DNA of 64,000 bases from positions 7,882,001 through 7,946,000 of the forward strand of contig NC_091671.1 in NCBI RefSeq assembly GCF_042453785.1. The letters run 5' to 3'. A program made the position numbers and the translations under genes. The notes below the pieces were generated by a model. It searched no databases, was not told the DNA's origin, and worked only from the letters and a program-made list of their open reading frames with translations. Positions 44,625 to 54,182 of the stretch are shown one piece after another (positions within the stretch are counted from its first letter, which is position 1; each line of letters begins with the position of its first letter). The DNA comes from Malus domestica (taxonomy: Eukaryota > Streptophyta > Magnoliopsida > Rosales > Rosaceae).

Positions 44625-45150
44625 ATCCTTTGTTTCTTCATTCATACATGCATGAACATTAACTTTCCGGGAAGGTCTTTTAAGTCTTTAGCCTTTATTC
44701 TTTAACTCTTAAGGTTAGTCAAAGTCAGCAGCCACCCACCAGCTTTGTGTCTGTGTCCGGAATTTATGGGATTTGCGTTGGATGCTTGCTCTATACATCA
44801 ACACATTCTTTCACGATAATTCGCATTTTTTTCTAACTGGTCGTATCGTTTGTCAACAAACTACAATTCTCACCATAAGTGATAAGTCATACTTTCTATC
44901 AAACTTATTTACCATGTGTGCTAGTATACCAATATTATAGCGTAACTAGTGCATTGAATATACACGTAGTAAATTATACGAAATTGATATACAAATTATA
45001 GGAAATTGATATACAAATTATAGGCAATTGATAAGAAGTTTGATCAAGCTCCATAGGCAGAGATGGATAAGAGAAAATTTAGAGTGAAAAAGAAGCTATA
45101 AGATATAATTCAAAGAGAAAACAAATTTTGGGCACCACATTGTGAAACTC
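44625..45150. other. Intergenic DNA between GRAS copies 2 and 3
   Basis: No gene seen. Bases 44980-45035 contain three near copies of gaaattgatatacaaattata. The final part is the 3' flank of copy 3. Confidence 0.55.
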
Positions 45151-47169
45151 CTAAGCAGGTTTCAAAGCAGAAAGAGCCATGACAATTCTTCCTTTCCATC
45201 CCTGCAGCATCCAGTGGCCATCTTCATCGATTCGAAAATCGTTGTGATAGCGCATCAACTTCAGCATAGCTTTCACTTTCCTCATGAGCTCCTGGTCTAG
45301 CGGCACCTGCTTGAACCCTGCCCGCTGATACCTAACCTGCCAATGCTTGTATGTCTCCGGCCTTTCAACTCGTTCGATCCCCTCGCATGCTATAACATTC
45401 ATTATGTCTCTACCATATACTGCTCCTTCAAACATCAGCCGGTGTTCATCTTCGCGAGGAATAGTGGCCTCAAACATATCAAACAGCGAAGAGTAATGGA
45501 AGAGTGCTTCTCTGAACCGCTTGACAAAGAAGGGCGAATTGTATGTCCCGTTGACAACTCCGTGAATGAAAAGATCTGGATTTATTTTCTTGATCAAGTT
45601 AAGGACAGTGTCTCTCGGACTGCTCATCACGACTGTTTCATCAGGTATGTGCCTTAATCGGCGCATACAGTTAACAACAGTCAGCTCATTCCTGTCAACT
45701 TTAAGATCCTCAAATCGGATAGTTTCCCATTTCTGAGCAATGACATTATACTCAAATGGGACAACGAATCTCTTAGCATATTTTTCTAAGCGACGCATTG
45801 TCTCTTCAACCCTTTCAGTAGGTCGAAAACCTGGTTGGGGGAGCTCAATTGCTGTGAAACGAAGATTAGGAGGTCCACCACATCTCTCCGAGAGGCGTTG
45901 GATAAGGCATGGCCATTGGAAACCATACGAAATACCAAAATCAATAATGTGAAGCCTCGTAGCATTTTCCGCCAGTTTCATAATTGTTCTATTGGCGAAG
46001 AAGTACATCATCTTCATGAAAGGGCATGAAGTAATATACACCTGGTGAGCTTTTAAGATTTCGGTAGCTGGTGTCTGCGGACTTAAAAGAGGAGAATATG
46101 AGGGGGTTCTGGAGCCAGCCAACCGCGCCTCTAGGGCGTTAGCAAAGTAATAAGCTAATCTCTCGGTTGCCTCACCATAGGGAGAAGAGTGCTTCCTTAT
46201 CTTCTTGATTAGTTCACTCGCTGTTTGCTGGTCATAGCTTGCCACAGCTTGTGCGCATTGAGTCAGCATTGTGCACAAATCTACTACTTCCCTGTTCTTA
46301 TTCTTTGTCTTCGAGCGTGCTGCCTTAGAAACTTTTGGTTGCTTGTTGCACTTCAACTTCCCACTTCCGTCAGTTTTGACAGACTGATCATCAGAACAAG
46401 ACTCAAACGCACGCCTCGCATCCTTATACAGCAAAACCTCATCAAACATTTCTTGTGGCTCGGGCCCATCAGCAGAAGCAGCCGACTGTTTGTTGCTTCT
46501 CCCTTCTTCTGTATAATCGCCATCCTCCCTCAGGTGATTTTTCTTTGACTTCAATCTATATGTTGAGTTGTAGGCATCCGATGAAGACTCAACCGGACAA
46601 GATTGGATATGAGAGATTTCTGAACCCGAAACCGAGTCTGTCCTAGCAGCAACACAGCCAATACTAATATGGCAACTCTCTTTGAAATCATCATCTGAGT
46701 TCTCAAAGCTTCGGTCCACCGGAAGAGGGGATTGACTGGACGAAGGGCCCTTCGGTTTAAGAACATCATAGAAAGATTTCTCGGCAGCTTGGAGGGCCAA
46801 GCAGTCCTGCAACATGCAGGGCTTACCCTCCAAATCTTCTTCCAAAAGAATATCGCTTATGTACTTGAGCACGGGATGATTGCAAACACTAATATCAAAA
46901 GTATCTCCATCTGAACCCGAGCTCGAAAACTCGGATTCACTTGGATGGTCTGAGTTGGGCGGAAGGAAAAGTGTATTGGTGGGTTCATGGTTCACTTGGA
47001 ATCCATTTACAAGATTCTGGGACGAGCTCGAATCACTATGATTGTGGTCCAAGTTTGTTGGAAGAAAAATTGGATTGGTGGATTCATGATTTCCAAGATT
47101 TTGATTAGATCCCTGACCAACAGTGAATCTTTCCATGGGAACATAAAATCTTTCAAAAAGGGTATCCAT
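45151..47169 (-). CDS. GRAS transcription factor, LISCL group (copy 3)
   Basis: A single frame of 672 residues starting MDTLFERFYVPMERF. The first 70 residues hold two similar NHESTNPIFLPTN / NHEPTNTLFLPPN stretches, a local internal duplication. The LISCL motif follows as VLKYISDILLEEDLEGK, PCMLQDCLALQAAEKSFYDVL. The basic block is LKSKKNHLREDGDYTEEGR. The GRAS domain shows VDLCTMLTQCAQAVASYD, LHIIDFGISYGFQWP, EKYAKRFVVPFEYNV, TVVNCMRRLRHIPDE, LFHYSSLFDMFEATIPRE and WKGRIVMALSALKPA. Compared with copy 2 the middle linker is shorter. It lies 0.9 kb downstream of copy 2 in genome order and is transcribed the same way; all lie on separate promoters, since each has its own AT-rich spacer. Confidence 0.95.
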   Translation of the reverse strand: MDTLFERFYVPMERFTVGQGSNQNLGNHESTNPIFLPTNLDHNHSDSSSSQNLVNGFQVNHEPTNTLFLPPNSDHPSESEFSSSGSDGDTFDISVCNHPVLKYISDILLEEDLEGKPCMLQDCLALQAAEKSFYDVLKPKGPSSSQSPLPVDRSFENSDDDFKESCHISIGCVAARTDSVSGSEISHIQSCPVESSSDAYNSTYRLKSKKNHLREDGDYTEEGRSNKQSAASADGPEPQEMFDEVLLYKDARRAFESCSDDQSVKTDGSGKLKCNKQPKVSKAARSKTKNKNREVVDLCTMLTQCAQAVASYDQQTASELIKKIRKHSSPYGEATERLAYYFANALEARLAGSRTPSYSPLLSPQTPATEILKAHQVYITSCPFMKMMYFFANRTIMKLAENATRLHIIDFGISYGFQWPCLIQRLSERCGGPPNLRFTAIELPQPGFRPTERVEETMRRLEKYAKRFVVPFEYNVIAQKWETIRFEDLKVDRNELTVVNCMRRLRHIPDETVVMSSPRDTVLNLIKKINPDLFIHGVVNGTYNSPFFVKRFREALFHYSSLFDMFEATIPREDEHRLMFEGAVYGRDIMNVIACEGIERVERPETYKHWQVRYQRAGFKQVPLDQELMRKVKAMLKLMRYHNDFRIDEDGHWMLQGWKGRIVMALSALKPA

Positions 47170-47290
47170 AAAAACAATTAATTTAGCAGGAACTCGTCTG
47201 GTTTCTTAGATTTGAAGAACCTCAGCTGTGGTGTTGGAATTTTGGAAATGATGATCAGGAAGCTTTGGAAAGCAAGAACTGCAGCCAATT

Positions 47291-47315
47291 GAGAGAGAGA
47301 GAGAGAGAGAGAGAA
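47291..47315 (+). repeat. GA microsatellite in the GRAS copy 3 leader
   Basis: A pure ga run of about 12 units, about 125 bases upstream of the ATG (CT on the sense strand). Confidence 0.85.
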
Positions 47316-47565
47316 AATATCAGCTAGCAGATTATGAACACAAATAAGATTAAACAAGAAAAAAAAAGAAGAGAATATCTAGACATACTGAAATTGGTTA
47401 AAACAGTGTGCTCACTTCTCTTCTCGTCCGAACGTTCAAATCCACTTCGCTGTAGTTGAGATTTGATTAGTTAGAATATCGCTCGAATGAAAATTAAAAC
47501 CTGAAATTCTTCACTCTTTGTTCTGTATGTCTAAAATCAAAATGAATCAGAGCGTCAGTGGAGGG

Positions 47566-47574
47566 ATATATAAA
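47566..47574 (-). promoter_or_regulatory. TATA-like box of GRAS copy 3
   Basis: On the minus strand tttatatatc, about 400 bases before the ATG, similar in distance to copies 2 and 5. Confidence 0.4.
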
Positions 47575-47859
47575 CCTGTTCACAGTAATGAAACATTCAT
47601 CTGGGGGAGGTCCTTCCTCCTAATATAGGACAAAATCAGCCGCCACCTTCTAAACAAAATGGGAAAAACCATATAGACATATATAGTGAAAAAGACCCTA
47701 AGCGTAAAGATGAACTGCACTTGGGCTAAAACAACAATATGTGTAAATCCGCGTGGGATTATTATTGTCTTAACTTTAAATATTCACCACGCTAATTTGT
47801 ATTTTAATAGACGCTAACGGCTGACCATCTTTTTGATTAATTCATGGACGTTTGAAAAT

Positions 47860-48235
47860 TAAAAAAGAACGTCTAGATATGCCTAGGCGCATATGCCTAA
47901 ACCGTGACTCTCATTTAGACAGAAAATCGAGAACTTTCGTTTTGCATTTTATTTTTTCAATAAATTATAGGAGACTTGTTGAATACTTGAATAAATACTC
48001 ATTATATGTTTGTTTTCCGTGTTTTCGATATGTTTTAATACTTTATAATCTACATGTCATTTTATTTGGCAATTTATGTATCCCAATACAATTATGTATT
48101 TTTTAAGTATAAATAGTTATTTATTTATATGTTAGGTAATAAATTTAATTAATTAAAAAAACCGCTAGGTCCTACCTAAACGCCTAGGCGCTAGCCCCTG
48201 CATAACGCCTGAGCAGCGCTTAGCGTATTTTAGAA
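47860..48235. mobile_element. Putative small DNA transposon with taggcgc ends
   Basis: Near the left end gcctaggcgcatatgcc and near the right end cgcctaggcgctag and cgcttagcgtattttagaac give an imperfect inverted structure around an AT-rich core. No target duplication was identified. Confidence 0.35.
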
Positions 48236-48479
48236 CCTTGTTTCGGCTGGAAACCACTTGCAATCGTGCTAACGTGTAAACAGCAATAGCAGCCTCCCTG
48301 CTGCTATTGACTAGTAACAGGTAAAAGTAAAAACATTTCCTTCAATTTAAACAAGATTTGAAAGGTAACATCCGTTTCTTCATTCAATATGTTGATTGAA
48401 CCTAGTGAGTAAACGAGACGTACAGGAAATATTGAAGATACAAGAAAATACAGATTTTATGCATCACAAAGTGAAACTC

Positions 48480-50609
48480 CTACGCAGGCTTCAAAGCAGT
48501 AAGTGCTAAGACGATTCTTCCTTTCCATCCCTGCAGCATCCACTGGCCATCATCTTCAATTAGGAAATCACTATGATACCCCATCACCTTCGACATGGTC
48601 TTCACTTTCTTCAAGAGCGCTCGGTCTAACGGCAGCTGCTTGAACCCGATCCTCGCATACCTAGCCTGCCACTGCTTGTATGTCTCCGGCCTTTCAACTC
48701 TCTCCTGCCCCTCGCACGCTACAACATTTATTATGTCCCTCCCAAATATTGCTCTTTCAAACAACATTCTTTGTTCATCTTCGCGTGGAACAGTGGCCTC
48801 ATACATATCAAAGAATGTGTAGAAGTGGAAGAGCGCCTGTTTGAACCGTGTGACAAAGGCGGGCGCATTGTATGTTCCATTGACAACTCCGTGCATGAAA
48901 AGGTCTGGATTGATTCTCTTGATCAAATTTAAGACAGCATCTCTTGGATTGTTCGCCATCACTGTTTCATCAGGAATTTGCTTCAACCGGTGCATGCAGT
49001 TAACCACGGTCACCTCATTTCTGTCAATACGAAAATCCTCCAATTGAATGGTTTCCCATTTCTTAGCAATGACATTGTACTCAAATGGGACATTATACCT
49101 CTCACAGTATTTAGTTAAGCGACGCCCCGTCTCTTCAATTATCTCGGCAGGTCGAAAGCCTGGTTGGGGAACCTCAATTAATGTGATACAAAGTTTAGGA
49201 GGCCCGCCAGTTTTCTCTGAGAGACTTTGGATAAGGCAGGGCCATTGCAAACCATAAGAAATGCCGAAATCAATAATGTGAAGCCTTGTCGCCTTCTCTG
49301 CTGTTTTCATAATTGTTCTGTTGGCAAAGAAGTGCACCATCTTCTTGAAAGGGCATGCAGTAACATACACCTGGTAAGCCTTTAAGATTTCGGCTTCTGG
49401 TATGTGCATCATTATAAGAGGGCAATATGACGGGTTTCTGGCACCAGCCAACCGCGCCTCTAAGCCATCAGCGAAGTAATGAGCTAATCGCTGGGTTGAA
49501 TCACTGTAGGGCGAAGTGTGCTGCCTTATCTGCTTGAGTAGTTCATTTGCAGCTTGTTGGTCATAGCATGCCACAGCTTCTGCGCATTCAGTTAGCAGTT
49601 TGTACAGGTCTACTACCTTCCCGTTGCTGTTTTGTTTCTTTCCACGTGATGCTTTTGATCCTTTTGACTGCTTCTTATGCTGCAACATCCCATTTCCCTT
49701 GGATTGCGAAGGTTCATCATGAGAACAAGAGTCAGGTTCATGGTTCACACTCTGTAGTACCGTATCATATATTTCTTGCAGATCAGAACTGTCACAAGCA
49801 GCAGCTGACTGCTTGTTTCTTCTTCCTTCTTCTGTGTCATAGCCATCCTCCCGCTGATGATTCTTCTTTCCCTTTGATCCATTTGTTGAGTTGTAGCCAT
49901 TCTTCGATGCCAAATTCCCAATCAGTTTGCAAGGACCTGGAGGCCACTGATCAGAACCTGAAGGCACTAACTGGTCCCTCTTAGGGTCAATGATTTCACA
50001 ACTTTTTTTTGGAACGAACTTGATTCCTTCCTCTACAGAAAACGAATCCGGAACGTTAAGGGTATCCGATATAGGCTCAAAGAGTGAAGACTGGACATGA
50101 CAGAGTTGTGAAACATCCCAACCACAGCCGCTATTAGCAGAAATATAGCCATTACTGCTATAAAAACTGGCAATAGAGCCATCACTGCTATGAAAACCGA
50201 CATCGGAATTCTCAAAGCTTTGGTACACAGAAAAAGTGGGTTGGTTGAGTAAAGGAGGGTTTTCCGAATTAAGGGCATCATGAAAAGATTTTTCAGCAAT
50301 TTGGAGGGCCAAGGATTGCTGCAACTTGCAGGCCTTACCCTCCAAATCTTCCTCCAGAAGAATATCACTTATGTACTTGAGCACAGGTTGATTGCAATCA
50401 CTGATGTCGATATTATCAGCATCCGAACCCGCGCTCAAAGAAGTTCTTGAAACACTAGGATGATCTAAGTTGGATGGAAGGGAATTTGGGTTGGTGGATT
50501 CATGATTCTCTTTGAACCCATCTGCAAGATTCTCATCAGAACAGACTGAATTCGAGCCATTGCCGAATTCAAATCCTTCAGTGGGGGCAGAAAATCTTTC
50601 AATATCCAT
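48480..50609 (-). CDS. GRAS transcription factor, LISCL group (copy 4)
   Basis: The longest copy, a single frame of 709 residues. Its start MDIERFSAPTEGF lacks the DTLFER residues of its neighbours. The LISCL motif is VLKYISDILLEEDLEGK, ACKLQQSLALQIAEKSFHDAL, where the usual PCMLQ is ACKLQ. The linker is expanded and has two similar FHSSDGSIAS / FYSSNGYISA stretches. The GRAS domain shows VDLYKLLTECAEAVACYD (Glu where the others have Gln), LHIIDFGISYGLQWP (Leu for Phe), TKYCERYNVPFEYNV, TVVNCMHRLKQIPDE, LFHFYTFFDMYEATVPRE and WKGRIVLALTALKPA. These substitutions at otherwise fixed places suggest relaxed or shifted constraint, but no disabling change is seen. A minus-strand cag/gtactctg near 50739 is a candidate 5'UTR donor, and ctgctag at 50621-50627 a candidate acceptor. 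Confidence 0.95.
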   Translation of the reverse strand: MDIERFSAPTEGFEFGNGSNSVCSDENLADGFKENHESTNPNSLPSNLDHPSVSRTSLSAGSDADNIDISDCNQPVLKYISDILLEEDLEGKACKLQQSLALQIAEKSFHDALNSENPPLLNQPTFSVYQSFENSDVGFHSSDGSIASFYSSNGYISANSGCGWDVSQLCHVQSSLFEPISDTLNVPDSFSVEEGIKFVPKKSCEIIDPKRDQLVPSGSDQWPPGPCKLIGNLASKNGYNSTNGSKGKKNHQREDGYDTEEGRRNKQSAAACDSSDLQEIYDTVLQSVNHEPDSCSHDEPSQSKGNGMLQHKKQSKGSKASRGKKQNSNGKVVDLYKLLTECAEAVACYDQQAANELLKQIRQHTSPYSDSTQRLAHYFADGLEARLAGARNPSYCPLIMMHIPEAEILKAYQVYVTACPFKKMVHFFANRTIMKTAEKATRLHIIDFGISYGLQWPCLIQSLSEKTGGPPKLCITLIEVPQPGFRPAEIIEETGRRLTKYCERYNVPFEYNVIAKKWETIQLEDFRIDRNEVTVVNCMHRLKQIPDETVMANNPRDAVLNLIKRINPDLFMHGVVNGTYNAPAFVTRFKQALFHFYTFFDMYEATVPREDEQRMLFERAIFGRDIINVVACEGQERVERPETYKQWQARYARIGFKQLPLDRALLKKVKTMSKVMGYHSDFLIEDDGQWMLQGWKGRIVLALTALKPA

Positions 50610-50627
50610 GAAAACAAACTATCTAGC

Positions 50628-51232
50628 AGGATTAGCTCAAAATTCTTAATTTTCAAGGCTCAAAAGTGATGAAATTTGGAATTGATAAATAAAAAAAGGA
50701 ATTAAAGAAGGAAAAACTAAGAAATATTGCAGAGTACCTGATTACTTGTGGAACAGTACACTGATCAGACAGATGCTATTTTTTATTTTAAAATAAAATC
50801 TGCGGAAACATCATCATACTGCATATTTTAATGAAACTTCTGGCAAGGTCTGAATTCAAAAGTTTGACAAAGTCAGTAGTCAAATTTTAATAAAATTGCA
50901 GTCCATATAGATTATAGAGTAAGGCTGCTTTAACTCCTGTCATGGTAGGTGGGTGGTCAAGAGTCAATTGGACCATAAACATAAAAATCAACTTTGCAGG
51001 GGCCAATCAACAAATTAGGTAAGTCCTTGCCTGTCAATCTATACCTTTCCTGGGTTCCCAACATAATTTTCTATTCAAAGTTTTTGCAAGGGTGAAAATT
51101 GACCGTGTCAATTATAAGGTATGAAAAGATTGAAATTTGATTACAACCAATACAAAACAAATAAATAAAAATAAGGGTACTAAAAGTAAAACCTAGAAAA
51201 TTCTAATCAGTCATATTTTGCTTCTGCTATGA
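50628..51232. other. GRAS copy 4 promoter and spacer
   Basis: No gene is seen. The stretch contains the probable 5'UTR intron and promoter of GRAS copy 4 and AT-rich spacer up to the Cassandra array. Confidence 0.5.
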
Positions 51233-52190
51233 TGTAAGATCTCACATCAACTAACAGAGAGGGGATGATGTGCCTTGTATGTACATGCTCCCCTCCCTAT
51301 AGCACGAGGCCTTTTGGGAACTCACTGGCTCTGGATTCCACAAGAACTCTAAAGTTAAGTGAGTTTGGGTGAGAGCAGTTCTAGGATGGGTGACCTCTCT
51401 GGGAAGTTCTCGTGCTGAAACCCAAAAACAAAATCGTGAGGGAATGGTAAGCCTAGAGCGGACAATATCGTGCTACGGCGGAGCTGAGCTGGGATGTGAC
51501 AATTTGGTATCAAAGCCACTCTGCTGTTCGGTGCGGGTGTGCCGAGGAGGACATCGAGCCTTTAAGGGGGTGGATTGTGAGATTCCACATCACCTAGGGG
51601 ATAGGATCCTATATGCCTTATATGTACATGCTCACCTCCCATTTGCAAGACACGTTTTGGGAACTCACTAGTTCTGGATCCCATACTAACTCAGAAGTTA
51701 AGTGACTTTGGGCGAGAGCAGTCCTATGATGGGTGACCCCCCGGGAAGTTCTCGTGCTGAAACCCAGAAACAAAATCGGGGGGTCATCCATCCTAGGATT
51801 GCTCTCGCCCAAACTCACTTAACTTCGAAGTTCTTATGGGATTCGGAGCCAGTGAATTCCCAAAACGCGTCTTGCAAGAGCCACTCTGTCATTCGGTGTG
51901 GGTGTGCCGAGGAGGACATCGGGCCCCTAAGGGGGTGGATTGTGAGATCCCACATCGTCTAGGGGAGAGGATCCTCTATGCCTTATATGTACATGCTCAC
52001 CTCCCATTTGCAAGACGCGTTTTGGGAACTCACTGGCTTCGGATCCCATAAGAACTCCGAAGTTAAGTTAGTTTGGGCGAGAGCAATCCTAGAATAGGTG
52101 ACCCTCCTGAGAAGTTCTCGTGCCGAAACCCAAAAACAAAACTGTGAAGGAATGGTAAGCCTATAACGAATAATATCGTTCTATGACCAT
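51233..52190 (+). mobile_element. Cassandra TRIM array: three LTRs, two interiors, one 5S palindrome
   Basis: LTR 1 is 51233-51501 (tgtaagatctcacatc ... gatgtgaca). It is followed by tttggtatcaaagcc, a Met-tRNA-type primer-binding site, and a 74-base interior ending taagggggtggat. LTR 2 begins at 51576 and LTR 3 at 51941, preceded by another taagggggtggat. Each LTR carries a 5S rRNA-like stretch with gaagttaagt, gggcgagagca and gatgggtgac, the internal control region of 5S genes; this is the defining feature of Cassandra. LTR 2 is broken: after caaaatcg the sequence turns into an inverted 5S copy (51778-51878), then re-enters an interior. LTR 3 loses similarity near 52190. Confidence 0.85.
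51643..51878. repeat. Inverted repeat of Cassandra 5S-like sequence
   Basis: The left arm is 51643-51741 and the right arm 51778-51878, with a 36-base spacer. The arms are diverged inverted copies of the LTR part from tgcaagacrcg to gggtgacccc. Two 5S-type internal promoters therefore face each other. Confidence 0.8.
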
Positions 52191-52372
52191 ATGAATTCAC
52201 CAACAACTAGTATAACAATTTTTAGGTTTTTTTTTTCTGTTTAAGTTGCAATTTTCTTCATTGCTGCCATAGATTTTGGCTTTTTTAATCATTGATTATC
52301 AAGCTTTATAGAAGTTTGACACTTTGACTGCAGAGTTCTTTTTCTTTCTGAAGTAATAATTTGTATTTGATT

Positions 52373-53625
52373 TAGGGGTGGGCACGGGTCAGGCTAGGCC
52401 CAAATTTGAAGGGACAGGACCGGACCCAGGTGCAAAGGAGACGGGTCGGGCCGAGTCAAGGATTACATTTTCTTATATAGGAACTGGACTTTACCCGGCT
52501 CGGTTGAAACAGACCGGTTCAGGTCGGGTCCATGGGTCCTTGGTTTTTTTTATTTTTTTGAAAAATATAAAAAAACTGGAATTTACACAAATTGCATAGA
52601 TTATGCAATAGGAAACCCAGATAATGCAAGAGGAAAGATTTTGAAAAAATTCCAATTCCAAAACCTATTTCCATATAAATCTTGAGCATAAACATCTCCG
52701 AACAAAGCAGATCAAGACTCAGTAGATCAATACTCACAACAGAAACCCAGATGATATAATCCACAGAAAATTGAAGCGCATAGTGAAATTAACAAAGTTT
52801 AAATATTTAGCAGATCATTAGGTATATAGGCATCACAAGAAATCCTTAATAAATACTAACAAATCTTGATATGAAAGCCCTAATACGAAGCTAAGAGTGA
52901 CCTAACACACATTGAGAGATCAATACTCTTCTGCCTTAGCATCCTCAGCAGCAGTAGATTCAACTGCAGAGCTCGCAGTCTCGGACTCCGTGGCACCGTT
53001 TTGAGCAGCGAAAGCAACGACATTCCTGGACTTGATGGTGTCGAGCATGTGCTTGCTGATCTCCTTGGAGTAAACTTGCAGGATCTTAATCCCATCATCC
53101 TCAATAAGGGGAGGGGACGACGCACTCGAGACGACGAATGAGAGGTGACAAATCGAGAAGATGAGTGGTAGGGTGGCTGGGTTATGTAAGTCTGGGTCCT
53201 TAGGAAGTCAAATCGAGACGTTGAGAGAGAAGTGACAAATCAAGAAGATGGTGGTCGCCTGGGCGATCGTGCTATCGAGGTGGTGGAGGGAAGAGGACGA
53301 CGCACTGGAGACGGCGAGAGAGACTCGATCGACAGAGTGAGAGTGACAGTTGAATTCGATAAGTTTGAGGACAAGCAAACTTAAAACCAACGATTTAGAT
53401 TAGATGGAGAGATGATCTCTTCAATCTCATCCGTCCATTCTAACTACAAACGGGCCGGTCCAGGTACCCACGGTTCCTATACTTCAGGACTGGCCTGAAC
53501 CAAAAATTTCAAAGGCTCATCCCTCCCTGTTTCTGTTTTTACAAAATAGGAACTGGCCCGTACCTTCCCCGAACCTTAATTACCCTCCCTGACCCACGGT
53601 TCCTGTACTCGTTTGCCCACCCCTA
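52373..53625. mobile_element. hAT-like element carrying a gene fragment
   Basis: The ends are taggggtgggca and, inverted, tgcccacccctaa's complement, a perfect 12-base pair. The target duplication atttgatt is perfect over 8 bp (52365-52372 and 53626-53633). Both subterminal regions contain many ggtcgggcc/gggcacgg and aactgg...ccgtacc words. No transposase is seen. The middle (52920-53350) is gene-like. Confidence 0.88.
52920..53150 (-). pseudogene. Captured coding fragment inside the hAT-like element
   Basis: On the minus strand an open frame runs into a TGA at 52922-52920. It reads SSPPLIEDDGIKILQVYSKE, ISKHMLDTIKSRNVVAFAAQ, NGATESETASSAVESTAAED, AKAEEY. This has ordinary protein composition and an Ala/Glu-rich C-terminus, unlike transposon proteins. 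I do not recognise the family. No convincing initiator lies close upstream. A second stretch at 53285-53345 repeats the cagtgcgtcgtc sequence found before it, so the captured piece may include two exons or a duplication. It is probably a host-gene fragment picked up by the transposon. Confidence 0.45.
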
Positions 53626-53644
53626 ATTTGATTCACTGTTTTTA

Positions 53645-53945
53645 GGCATTCCCACATTTGGCGTTATGATTAGATTAGATTGGATAACACTGTAGATTCA
53701 AGAGTCCAAGCTGAAGGCAAAAGAGAGATTAGTTCTAAAAAGAGCATATCCCCAAATCCAATCCTACCAATTTATGGGAATTGAAAGGAATGAATTTCCT
53801 TAGTGACTAATCTACCGAATTCCCTCAACTTAGACAAAATGGAAAAGTACACTTGTATTTCTTACTTCAACGTACCTTAGGTGTAGTGAGTTATCCAATC
53901 CAATCCAATCCAATCGTAAACACTAAAATGTCCTAAGAATTTCAA
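53645..53945. mobile_element. MITE-like element with gattggat terminal repeats
   Basis: Near the left end gattagattagattggataa is answered at the right by ttatccaatccaatccaatc. The inverted similarity extends outward to acattt. There is no coding sequence. Confidence 0.5.
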
Positions 53946-54182
53946 GTCATAAGAAGAGTTAAGCGTTTAACAACCATATGTTGGCAAAAGAGTGTATTTA
54001 TCAAGAACAGGTTCAAAATATTACATATCCAAGATCAAGCTCCCATAGGCAGCAATGAATAAATGAAAAATAAACAATAAACTCATAAAACCAAGAACAA
54101 AGCAGTATGCACACCCTTGTCCCTGGATGGAATATTACACAAAAAATTCAACAACAAAGAGAATAAAGATTGTAATAGTTGC
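53946..54182 (-). other. 3' flank of GRAS copy 5
   Basis: Probably the 3'UTR of the GRAS copy. No other feature is seen. Confidence 0.5.

Larger units (their letters stand above)
47170..48479. other. Spacer between GRAS copies 3 and 4
   Basis: It holds the GRAS 3 leader with a GA microsatellite (47291-47315), a minus-strand TATA-like tttatata at 47566-47574, and a repeat at about 47860-48235 bounded by tatgcctaggcgcatatgcc and cgcctaggcgctagcccc. No gene is seen. Confidence 0.55.

Noticed and set aside
51233-52190. Genuine 5S rRNA genes
   Set aside because: The 5S-like parts are diverged, lack a proper 5S 5' end, and sit in LTRs with primer site and polypurine tract; they are Cassandra.
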